Source: Chloroflexota bacterium
GTDB taxonomy: Bacteria > Chloroflexota > Limnocylindria > Limnocylindrales > CSP1-4
Direction: 5' to 3'
Length of the DNA: 23,329 nucleotides
Assembly (NCBI GenBank): GCA_021789355.1
Contig: JAJYJR010000022.1
Location: 1 to 23,329, forward strand
This document shows positions 7,589-14,306 of this stretch, one piece after another; positions within the stretch are counted from its first letter, which is position 1; each line of letters begins with the position of its first letter. A model generated the notes under the pieces. The model saw nothing but the letters and a program-made list of their open reading frames with translations. It had not been told where the DNA came from and made no database searches. A program made the position numbers and the translations under genes.

Positions 7589-8866
7589 CTAACCCCTCCC
7601 TATCCTTGAAGCGTCAGTGACGCCGGCCCATCGGGCGGCCTCCCGGCCCTCAACGGGCGACCCGAGGCGGGCGCCGAGGAGATCCGGCAGCGCCTCCGCG
7701 AGGCCATCCTCCGGAGACACGAGCCGGAACGGGCAACCCGCTGCCTCTGCAGCCTGTCCGTCCCGGTCGTCATCCCCGATGAAGAGGGTTCGGCTCAGGT
7801 CGAGCGCGAAGTCGCGCTGGGCCTGGAAGAGCAGCCCCGGCTTCGGCTTCCGGCAAGCGCAGCCCGCGTCCCAATCGTGGGGGCAGTCGTAGAAGCGCTC
7901 GATCCGACCGCCGGCGGCCACCGCCTCAGCCGCCATCCGCTCCTCGATCGCCCGGAGGTCCGCTTCGGTCATGGCGCCCCGGGCGACGCCGGCTTGGTTC
8001 GACACGACCAGCAAGCGGTATCCAGCTCGGGCAAGCAGCCGCATCCCGTCGAGTGCTCCCGGCAGCCACTCCAGCGCGTCCGGATGCCGGACGTAGTCGG
8101 CGCGCGGCGGGCGGCGGTTCAGCACGCCGTCCCGGTCGAGGATGAGCGTCGGCGTGCGCGTCAAGAATGCCTCGGTGCTCGGCAGCCGCTCAAGCGAGCC
8201 CACGCTGTAGTACCGGTGCTCGGTCAGGTAGGCTGCCAGTCGCCGCTCGGCCACCAGGCGCGGATAAAGTCCCTCCTCGATCAGGACGTCATGGGCGGGG
8301 AGGAGGTCGAGGAGGCCGCGCTCCAGGATGGCATAGCCAATCTCGACGCCCTCGAGGCCATCCTGCTGTCGCGTTCGGTCGAACGCGATCACCAGGCCGT
8401 CGGCATCCACGGCGATGTTGTGGCCGCGGGACCAGCCGTCCAGGTTCCGGTAGACCGTAACCATGGCCGGCAGCCCGGTGGCCTCGTAGCGACGCCACAT
8501 CCGCGCGAGGTTCATGGGCCAGTAGTTGTCGCAGTAGAGGAGGAGGAAGCGCGAGTCCAACTGGTTTCGGGCGGCGACTACCCGGGCCCCGGTGAGCGCT
8601 TCAGGGGGAGTGATTCCGTAGTCGATCCGGAGCCCCCACCGGCGGCCGTCGCCGAAGTGACGCTGGATCACCTCCGGCAGGTAGCCCAGGAGCAGCAGCA
8701 CGCGCTCGATTCCCTGGTCGGCGAGCATCTCGACGAGGTACTCGAGGAATGGCCGCCCGTTGAATTCGACCATGGGCTTGGGGCGGTCGTCGGTCAGCGG
8801 GCGCAGACGGGTGCCCCGGCCTCCGGCCAGGATCACGGCTTGGCGGACTGGCGCCGATTCGACCAT
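7589..8866 (-). CDS. Fused heptose-1-phosphate guanylyltransferase and heptose bisphosphate phosphatase (HddC-GmhB), 425 aa
   Basis: Two enzymes are joined in one chain. Residues 8-235 are a sugar nucleotidyltransferase: AVILAGGRGTRLRPLT (10-25), then RPKPM (28-32), with YCDNYW (111-116) in the place of the usual metal-binding GD(T). Residues 238-395 are a HAD phosphatase of the GmhB type: LILDRDGVLNR (241-251) with Asp244 and Asp246, VSNQAGVARG (288-297), and the zinc loop CPHDWDAGCACRKPKPG (Cys328, His330, Cys336, Cys338). FIGDDDRDGQAA (362-373) follows. The phosphatase would remove the C7 phosphate from heptose 1,7-bisphosphate, and the transferase would then add GMP. The start lies three bases after the GmhA-like stop. 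In the systems I know, the two activities are separate proteins. GTP use is inferred from the HddC-like context. Confidence 0.87.
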   Translation of the reverse strand: MVESAPVRQAVILAGGRGTRLRPLTDDRPKPMVEFNGRPFLEYLVEMLADQGIERVLLLLGYLPEVIQRHFGDGRRWGLRIDYGITPPEALTGARVVAARNQLDSRFLLLYCDNYWPMNLARMWRRYEATGLPAMVTVYRNLDGWSRGHNIAVDADGLVIAFDRTRQQDGLEGVEIGYAILERGLLDLLPAHDVLIEEGLYPRLVAERRLAAYLTEHRYYSVGSLERLPSTEAFLTRTPTLILDRDGVLNRRPPRADYVRHPDALEWLPGALDGMRLLARAGYRLLVVSNQAGVARGAMTEADLRAIEERMAAEAVAAGGRIERFYDCPHDWDAGCACRKPKPGLLFQAQRDFALDLSRTLFIGDDDRDGQAAEAAGCPFRLVSPEDGLAEALPDLLGARLGSPVEGREAARWAGVTDASRIGRG

Positions 8867-8869
8867 GCC

Positions 8870-9481
8870 CTACGGCGGCGAGACCGCCCGATCCTCGATC
8901 AGGCAGGTCGTCACGATGTCGCAGGCCACGCTGTGGACGCTCTCGACGTGTCCGTAGGCACCCTTCGGCGTTGAGACCCAGAGCACCTCATCGAGCTGAT
9001 CCTTGAGCACTCCACCGTCGAAGCCCAGGAAACCGATCGTGACCAGACCATGATCCCGGCCGAACTCGACCGCGCGGACGAGGTTGGGTGAGTTGCCGCT
9101 CGCGGAGATCACCGCGAGCACGTCCCCCTTTCGGGCAAGATTTTCGAGCTGGCCCGCGAAGACGCGGTCATATCCTTCGTCATTGGCCAGGGCCGTCAGC
9201 CACGCGACGCTGTCCGCCAAGCCGATGACGCGAAATGGGGTCCGGCCTGATCGCCTGGTTGCCTTCGCCAGATCGTTGACCCAGTGCGTGGCGGTCGCGG
9301 CACTCCCGCCGTTCCCAGCCACGAAGACGGTGGCACCGGCGTCTCTGGCACACCGCAGCCGGTCGAGGATGCGCTCCAGCGCGCCGATATCGAGGACGGC
9401 CAGCAACTCCTGTAGCGACGCCAGGTAACCCTCGGCGATCGCCCGGAACGGCGCCGGCTCGGACGCTTCCATGGACCGCAC
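8870..9481 (-). CDS. gmhA: SIS-domain phosphoheptose isomerase (GmhA-like), 203 aa
   Basis: This enzyme would convert sedoheptulose 7-phosphate to D-glycero-D-manno-heptose 7-phosphate, the entry step of the pathway. VFVAGNGGSAATATHW (52-67) and VISASGNSPNLVRAV (124-138) are the two SIS sugar-phosphate-binding stretches, with LANDEGYDRVFAGQLENLA (98-116) between them as in GmhA. Length is normal (190-205). In a hand alignment to E. coli GmhA from memory, the catalytic Glu65 is Asp70 here and His180 is Asp188, so the chemistry may differ. The start is GTG at 9481, immediately after the GME stop. An ATG three codons in (9472) is an alternative, and neither has a strong ribosome site, which suggests coupling. 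Another phosphosugar isomerase role cannot be excluded. Confidence 0.8.
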   Translation of the reverse strand: MRSMEASEPAPFRAIAEGYLASLQELLAVLDIGALERILDRLRCARDAGATVFVAGNGGSAATATHWVNDLAKATRRSGRTPFRVIGLADSVAWLTALANDEGYDRVFAGQLENLARKGDVLAVISASGNSPNLVRAVEFGRDHGLVTIGFLGFDGGVLKDQLDEVLWVSTPKGAYGHVESVHSVACDIVTTCLIEDRAVSPP

Positions 9482-10504
9482 TCAGGAGCGAGCCGCCGCG
9501 GCCTCCCAGGCCGCGCCGCGGTCGCCCTGACCGGACGTGATCTGGTCGCGGATCCAGGCGTAGGTGCGCTCCATGCCATCTTCGAGACGGGTGGAGGGCT
9601 GCCAACCAAGGCGGGCCTGGATGAGGGTGTTGTCGCTGTTCCGGCCCCGGACGCCCTTCGGTGCATCGAGGACGTAGTGACGGCGAAGCTTGACGCCTGC
9701 GATCCGCTCGACGATGTCGACGAGCTGATTGATCGTCACGAGCTCGCTGCTGCCCAGGTTGATCGGGTCCTCGATATCGCTCGCCATGATGAGCCGGATC
9801 CCGGCGATGCAATCGTCGACGTACATGAAGCTGCGCGTCTGCTGGCCGTCTCCCCAGATCTCGATCTCGTCGGTGCCCGAAAGCTTGGCCTCGATGACCT
9901 TCCGGCAGATCGCTGCGGGCGCCTTCTCTCGGCCTCCGTCCCAGGTGCCATGCGGTCCGTATACGTTGTGGAACCGGGCGACTCGCGTGGTGAGCCCGAA
10001 ATCCTCGCGAAAGTGACGGCACATCCGCTCACTGAAGAGTTTCTCCCAGCCGTAGCCATCCTCCGGCATTGCCGGGTAGGCGTCCGCCTCGCGCAGCGCA
10101 ACGACGTCGGTGCTGGTCTGCTTGTCAGCCGCATAGACGCAGGCCGACGAGGAGAAGAAGTATCGCTGAGCGCCGCTCTCTCTGGCCGCCAGGAGAAGAT
10201 GCGTGTTGATCAGGACCGAAAGCATGCAGTTCGCCTTGTGGCTCTCGATGTAGCCCATCCCGCCCATGTCGGCGGCCAGGTTGAAGACCACATCGGCATC
10301 GGCGAGCGCCTGATCTGCGGCCTCCCGCCGACTCAAATCAAGTTGTTGATTCTCAGCCTCCGGGAAACGCTGATACCAGTCATCCAGCGGCTTGATGTCC
10401 ACCGCCCGGACGCGTACGTGGCCGCCCCGCAGCAAATCGGCCACGAGGTGGCCGCCGATGAAACCGCCAGCCCCGGCGACAACGATCTGGTCGGTCACGC
10501 CCAT
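9482..10504 (-). CDS. GDP-mannose 3,5-epimerase family SDR, 340 aa
   Basis: This is an extended SDR that closely follows plant GDP-mannose 3,5-epimerase. It has VVAGAGGFIGGHL (8-20), NLAADMGGMGYIESH (75-89), SSSACVYAADKQ (118-129), YGWEK (151-155), RFHNVYGPHGTWDGGREKAP (177-196) and GVRGRNSDN (284-292). By spacing, Cys122, Tyr151, Lys155 and Lys194 match the plant catalytic residues Cys145, Tyr174, Lys178 and Lys217. The enzyme oxidises C4, epimerises C3 and C5, and reduces again. In this operon the substrate may be GDP-heptose rather than GDP-mannose, because no mannose-activating gene is present. I chose ATG at 10504 because GGGGAGGG lies five bases upstream; an in-frame ATG at 10519 would add five residues. 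It follows the kinase gene by 33 bases. Confidence 0.87.
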   Translation of the reverse strand: MGVTDQIVVAGAGGFIGGHLVADLLRGGHVRVRAVDIKPLDDWYQRFPEAENQQLDLSRREAADQALADADVVFNLAADMGGMGYIESHKANCMLSVLINTHLLLAARESGAQRYFFSSSACVYAADKQTSTDVVALREADAYPAMPEDGYGWEKLFSERMCRHFREDFGLTTRVARFHNVYGPHGTWDGGREKAPAAICRKVIEAKLSGTDEIEIWGDGQQTRSFMYVDDCIAGIRLIMASDIEDPINLGSSELVTINQLVDIVERIAGVKLRRHYVLDAPKGVRGRNSDNTLIQARLGWQPSTRLEDGMERTYAWIRDQITSGQGDRGAAWEAAAARS

Positions 10505-10509
10505 CAGGT

Positions 10510-10517
10510 CCCTCCCC
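10510..10517 (-). promoter_or_regulatory. Strong ribosome binding site deciding the epimerase start
   Basis: On the minus strand GGGGAGGG is followed by ACCTG and then ATG at 10504. Spacing and match are close to ideal for that ATG. The in-frame ATG at 10519 overlaps the ribosome site itself and has none upstream, so the shorter protein is preferred. Confidence 0.7.
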
Positions 10518-10537
10518 ATACGACTCGAAACCAGCGC

Positions 10538-12190
10538 CTATCTGCGGCGCTTGCGAACAGCGGCGGCCGCCTCCGAGATGATCCTGGCGGACGGAACGGA
10601 AGCGTTCGATGCACCCGAGGAGGCCGGGCCCGCGGCCGCGGCCTGGGCGACGGACTCCGCGTAGTAGCCCATCGCGGAGGCGCCCTCGTCCCAGGAAACC
10701 TGGTTCAAGACCACGCCGAGGATCTTGGCGTTGGCGTTCGCCAGCACATCGCGGCCGCGGCGGGCCGTTCCGCGCCTGACGCGTCCGGCCTGGACGACGA
10801 GCAGCGCGCCGTCTACCCGCGATGCCAGGATGGCTGCGTCGGTGACCACCTGCAACGGAGGGCTGTCGATGACGAGGAGATCGGCCTCGCCCTTCAGCTG
10901 GTCCATCAGCCGCTCCATCCGCTGGGAGTTGAGCAGCTCCGCCGGATTCGGCGGCAGCGGACCGGTGGTCAGGACCCGCAGGAGAGGCTCCTGGGTGGGG
11001 CGGAGCACTTCCCCGACGGCCAGTTCGTCGTCCCGCAGCAGGCTCGTCAGGCCCGAGGCGTTGGCGATACCGAACGGGCGGTGGATGCCCGGTCGGCGCA
11101 GGTCGGCGTCCACCAGAAGAACGTTGCGTCCTGCCTGCGCGAACATCACTGCGAGGTTCGTTGCCACCACGGTCTTGCCCTCGCCCGCGGTGCTGCTCGT
11201 CACCAGAAGGCGCCTGATGGGGGCGTCGACGGAGGCGAAATCGATGTTGGTCCGCAGCGTCCTGAGGGACTCCGCGACGACCGAGTGGGGGGCGTGGACC
11301 GAGACCAGGAGTCCGGCGTTACCCTCTCTTGCCGTCCTGAGGCGGCCGATCTGGCCGAGCGTTGGCAACCCGAGCGTCGCCTCTACGTCCTCGGGCGTGT
11401 GCATCGTGTCGTCCAGAGCGTTTCGACCGAAGGCCACGGCCACCATGAGCAGAAGACCCAGGGCGGCCGCCAGAGCCGTGTAGAGCAGCGGGCGCGGCGA
11501 CGAAGGGCTTGTCGGCGCGATCGCCGGCTCGATGTCGCTCAGCAGGTTCGGAGCCGCACTCGAGGAGAATCCGAGCAACGTTGCGTACGTCTGACGGAGC
11601 GCCACGAGCCGAGCCTGCAGGAGCTCCAGCTGCTGCTCTTGGGCCGCGGTGCGGTTCTGGATCCCGATCAGGCCCTGGATCTGAGCCTGGGTCGATTCGA
11701 TGTCCTGCTGGGTGGCCCGCAAGTTGTCGTCGACGAACTGCAGGACGCTCGCCTGCCGACCCTGGATCGCCGGGGATTCCGCGATGACCTGGGCCGCCAG
11801 CGTGTTCGCGATGGCGGCCGCCCGGTTCGGGTCCCCGTCGTTGGCCGTGATCTGGATGAGCGTACTGTTTGGGGGCGCATCGGCCGACACGTGCTTGGCC
11901 AAGTCCTCGGGCGTCGTCTTCAACCCGAGATGGTCGATCACCTTCTGGAGCAACGGCCGGGTCGTCGCGACCTGCGCGTAGGTCTGCGAGAGCTGCTGAG
12001 ATGCGAGCAACTGGTTGTAGTCCGGGCTGATGGCGGAAAGCGACTGGCCGACGAGAAGCGTGGCCTGGGCCTGAAAGACCTTGGGCAGGATCGAACTGAT
12101 CGCGAAGGCCGCGGTCGCCGCGACGACCGTTCCCGCCACGATCATCAGGAGGTGTCGACGCAGGACCGTCAGTTGGCCACGCAGGTCCAT
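10538..12190 (-). CDS. Polysaccharide copolymerase fused to BY-kinase-like ATPase (Wzz/Wzc-like), 550 aa
   Basis: This inner-membrane protein controls chain length and export of Wzy-type polysaccharides. Residues 1-255 are a Wzz domain: a cytoplasmic start, one helix at about 14-35, an extracytoplasmic helical region with coiled-coil-like Gln/Ala-rich stretches (about 140-205), a Pro/Ser segment (226-234) and a second helix (about 235-255). Residues 300-515 are the CpsD/CapB ATPase: Walker A SSTAGEGKT (332-340), A' LLVDADLRRP (358-367) and Walker B LLVIDSPP (438-445). The tail is Ala/Ser-rich with only two adjacent tyrosines (509-510), fewer than classical BY-kinases. ATG at 12190 has GAGG five to six bases upstream. 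It is the first gene of the heptose operon and is divergent from the small plus-strand ORF. Confidence 0.88.
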   Translation of the reverse strand: MDLRGQLTVLRRHLLMIVAGTVVAATAAFAISSILPKVFQAQATLLVGQSLSAISPDYNQLLASQQLSQTYAQVATTRPLLQKVIDHLGLKTTPEDLAKHVSADAPPNSTLIQITANDGDPNRAAAIANTLAAQVIAESPAIQGRQASVLQFVDDNLRATQQDIESTQAQIQGLIGIQNRTAAQEQQLELLQARLVALRQTYATLLGFSSSAAPNLLSDIEPAIAPTSPSSPRPLLYTALAAALGLLLMVAVAFGRNALDDTMHTPEDVEATLGLPTLGQIGRLRTAREGNAGLLVSVHAPHSVVAESLRTLRTNIDFASVDAPIRRLLVTSSTAGEGKTVVATNLAVMFAQAGRNVLLVDADLRRPGIHRPFGIANASGLTSLLRDDELAVGEVLRPTQEPLLRVLTTGPLPPNPAELLNSQRMERLMDQLKGEADLLVIDSPPLQVVTDAAILASRVDGALLVVQAGRVRRGTARRGRDVLANANAKILGVVLNQVSWDEGASAMGYYAESVAQAAAAGPASSGASNASVPSARIISEAAAAVRKRRR

Positions 12191-12539
12191 GAATGCCTCG
12201 GGTTATCGGCCGCCCGCACTTGGAGCGGCAGAACGTTCGGGGTTGTGGGCCGAACGAACAGCGACTCCATACCCTGCAGCCACTCCATCGCTGTCCACGC
12301 CTGTGGGCGCCGAAACCCCAGCACAGAGTACCGCGTCGGGGCCAGCCGTTCGTACTACCGATCAGGGACCGTTGTCCCCCGGCACCGCTACCTGAGCGTC
12401 CCTGGCCGGGGGCGGCGGCGCTCACCCGCTACGCCATGTGTCGTAGTGACAGGTGGGACGTGACGGTCCAGAATCGTCTCCGATTCCAGGCGAGCCCGGC
12501 TGATTGCAGCCGGGCCATCCCTCGATACGGAGCGATCGG
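12191..12539. other. Divergent intergenic region with dyads and two hairpins
   Basis: No convincing gene is present in these 349 bases. Near the kinase gene there is a dyad, CGTTCGG (12234-12240) and CCGAACG (12250-12256), which overlaps the palindrome GAACGTTC (12231-12238); it is a possible operator. Near the small ORF there are two hairpins: GAATCG/CGATTC with loop TCTC (12471-12486) and GCCCGGCT/AGCCGGGC with a 6-base loop (12494-12515). Promoters for both directions should lie here, but no clear -35/-10 pair is seen. Confidence 0.5.
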
Positions 12540-12689
12540 ATGGGCGTCCCCATCATCGTCATAACTCTGGTGGTGGCCTTCAATCTCGGGTTCGTCTGCG
12601 GCGCTACGTGGCTGAGCGTCGCCCGGTCGCGGCGACAGGATCACCGAGCTGGACCGCTGGCGCCGCCGGCGACGATGCACGGGCGATAG
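12540..12689 (+). CDS. Small single-helix membrane protein, 49 aa, unknown
   Basis: ATG at 12540 has GGAG at 12529-12532 with a seven-base gap, an almost ideal ribosome site. The first 27 residues form one hydrophobic helix (VPIIVITLVVAFNLGFVCGA). A basic stretch (RSRRQDHR) and a Pro/Ala-rich end follow, as expected of an inner-membrane anchor with a short cytoplasmic tail. No family is recognised. It sits between the divergent copolymerase-kinase gene and the GT4 gene, so it might be a small accessory protein of export. Short ORFs in GC-rich DNA arise by chance, so the ribosome site and the clean helix are the only support. Confidence 0.4.
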   Translation: MGVPIIVITLVVAFNLGFVCGATWLSVARSRRQDHRAGPLAPPATMHGR

Positions 12690-12836
12690 TGGCGTACACC
12701 GCGCCGCGCTGAACCAGGCCCCGGGCGAGCGATGGGTGTCGGCGGCAGACAGTCGTCGACATTGGGACCCCTGATCGGTTGACGGCCGCCAAGGTGAGTC
12801 CCGGGACCGAGGGTGCTGAGGTTTGGCCAGCCGACA

Positions 12837-12864
12837 GAGGGGGCGGAGTCCGGCAGCGCCCCTC
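12837..12864 (+). promoter_or_regulatory. Stem-loop directly upstream of the GT4 promoter element
   Basis: GAGGGGGCG (12837-12845) and CGCCCCTC (12857-12864) pair over eight base pairs with one bulged G and an 11-base loop. The element ends one base before the putative -10 box at 12865. It could be an operator at the promoter or the terminator of the small upstream ORF. The sequence does not distinguish these. Confidence 0.35.
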
Positions 12865-12870
12865 TACCAT
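12865..12870 (+). promoter_or_regulatory. Putative -10 box of a leaderless transcript
   Basis: TACCAT fits the TANNNT pattern and occupies exactly positions -12 to -7 relative to the GTG at 12877. No ribosome site is seen before that GTG. In GC-rich bacteria this is the usual layout when transcription starts on the first base of the start codon. Confidence 0.45.
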
Positions 12871-12876
12871 CATCAC

Positions 12877-14085
12877 GTGCGCGTTGTCTACTACACCCAC
12901 CCCGCGTTCCTGGAACCGGCTCTCAGCCTCGTCCGCGAGCTCGCCGATCAGGTGGAGTTGCACCTGCTCCTCGAGGTCGCCCCCTCGGCCTGGCGGTCGG
13001 CTGCGTTCGACCTCGCACCGCTGCGTCTGGCGCCCGGCCTGGTCCCGGCCGACCCCGTGCTCGCCCCCGCGTTTCCGGCCGAAGCCCGCGCGTACTGGCG
13101 GCACGCCGCAACATTCAATCTCGTCGTCCACGGCTCGCGGGGCAGCTTCCGGCCCGGCAGCCTTGCGGTAGGCCGCGACGTCCTCCGATATATCCGTCGC
13201 GTCGGGCCCGATATCGTCCATGTCGACGACACCGACGTCTCGCCGCGGCTGGCCCTCGTCGCGCCAGGCCTCGGCCGCCCGCCCCTCGTCCTCAACATCC
13301 ACGATCCGGTGCCGCACCCAGGTGAGCATGGCTGGCGCAAGGACCTGGCCAGGCGACTCCTCTACCCGCGCGCCAGCCGCTTCGTAGTGTTTGCGGACCG
13401 CTTCCGGAAGCCATTCGCAAACCGGGTTGGGATCCCCCTCGAGCGGGTCCGAGCCATTCGGCTCGCTCCTTACGACATTCTCCGTGCCTGGGCGCAGGTG
13501 CCCGAGGCTCAGGAGGATCGATTGATCCTGCTGGTCGGGCGCCTCGCTCCCTACAAGGGTCTCGACATCCTGGCCGCTGCCGCCCGGTTGGCGGCCGAGC
13601 GGGTCCCCGGTCTTCGAGTCGTGGCCGCCGGTCGACCGGTCCGGGGGTATCGGCCCCCGCCCGCCGCCTCCCTGAGCCGCGGTGGGCGTATTGAGTTCCG
13701 AGACGGCTATCTGTCGAACGAGGAACTGGTCCGGCTCATTCGGCGCGCGTCGGTCGTTGTCTGCCCCTATCTCGACGCCACGCAGAGCGGTGTGGTGCTC
13801 ACCGCCTTCGGCCTTGGCCGGACGGTCATCGCCACCACCGCGGGCGGCCTTTCCGAGTACGTCCTTCCCGGCGTGAACGGCGCGCTGGTGGCGCCCGGGG
13901 ACGTGGCCGGCCTCAGCAACGCCATCGTCGCGTTGTTGCTGGACCCGGCTGAGCGTCGCCGCCTTGAGGCCGGCGTCCGCGAGCGCCCCGGGCAGGCCAA
14001 CTGGGCGGGCGCAGCTCGCCAGCTGCTCGACGTCTACGCTCAGCTAGCCCCATCTTCCGCACTTCGCGGCTCTGATCGCGCCTGA
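12877..14085 (+). CDS. GT4 glycosyltransferase, 402 aa
   Basis: This is a GT-B fold retaining glycosyltransferase. The N-terminal acceptor domain begins VRVVYYTHPAFLEPA and includes VLNIHDPVPHPGEHGWRKDL (138-157). The C-terminal donor domain has ILLVGRLAPYKGLDIL (217-232), then FRDGYLSNEELVRLIRRA (274-291), then CPYLDATQSGVVLTAFGLG (296-314) and TTAGGLSEYV (320-329), which stand for the nucleotide-sugar EX7E region. The first Glu of that motif is not conserved, as in some GT4 subfamilies. I chose GTG at 12877 because the protein then begins at the first strand. A TTG at 12823 would add 18 unrelated residues. The start appears leaderless. The gene converges on the second flippase, 221 bases away, and its sugar donor is unknown. 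Confidence 0.83.
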   Translation: MRVVYYTHPAFLEPALSLVRELADQVELHLLLEVAPSAWRSAAFDLAPLRLAPGLVPADPVLAPAFPAEARAYWRHAATFNLVVHGSRGSFRPGSLAVGRDVLRYIRRVGPDIVHVDDTDVSPRLALVAPGLGRPPLVLNIHDPVPHPGEHGWRKDLARRLLYPRASRFVVFADRFRKPFANRVGIPLERVRAIRLAPYDILRAWAQVPEAQEDRLILLVGRLAPYKGLDILAAAARLAAERVPGLRVVAAGRPVRGYRPPPAASLSRGGRIEFRDGYLSNEELVRLIRRASVVVCPYLDATQSGVVLTAFGLGRTVIATTAGGLSEYVLPGVNGALVAPGDVAGLSNAIVALLLDPAERRRLEAGVRERPGQANWAGAARQLLDVYAQLAPSSALRGSDRA

Positions 14086-14306
14086 CTGTCCTCTGGCCGG
14101 CCCGTTGGACGGCCATCCATGCACGAGAGCAGGTCCAACGCCGCACGGACTGCATCCCCACGGCTGCCGACGTTCGGACAACCCAGAGCCGCTTGAGAGG
14201 CGCGGCACAGGGACGTCAGGTGCCTGCTCCGTTTAGCCTGGGCGGAGGCGCGGACGAGTGTGTGCCTGCGTGAGTGCGGAAGACGGGGGCGGACAGCCCC
14301 GCGGGG
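14086..14306. other. Convergent intergenic spacer
   Basis: This is the 221-base gap between the GT4 stop and the flippase stop. A 10-bp palindrome CCCCGCGGGG lies at its right end, directly before the flippase stop. It could help terminate minus-strand transcripts. No gene is supported here. Confidence 0.35.

Noticed and set aside
9677..12463. A plus-strand open frame of 928 codons
   Set aside because: It is antisense to the GME and copolymerase-kinase genes, which have full sets of conserved motifs. Its composition is rich in Arg, Gly, Asp and His with no domain, and it is long only because GC-rich third positions avoid stops.
12193..12564. A 123-codon plus-strand frame in the divergent spacer
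   Set aside because: It has no domain, no ribosome site and a composition like translated non-coding DNA. The 49-residue frame at 12540 is the better candidate.
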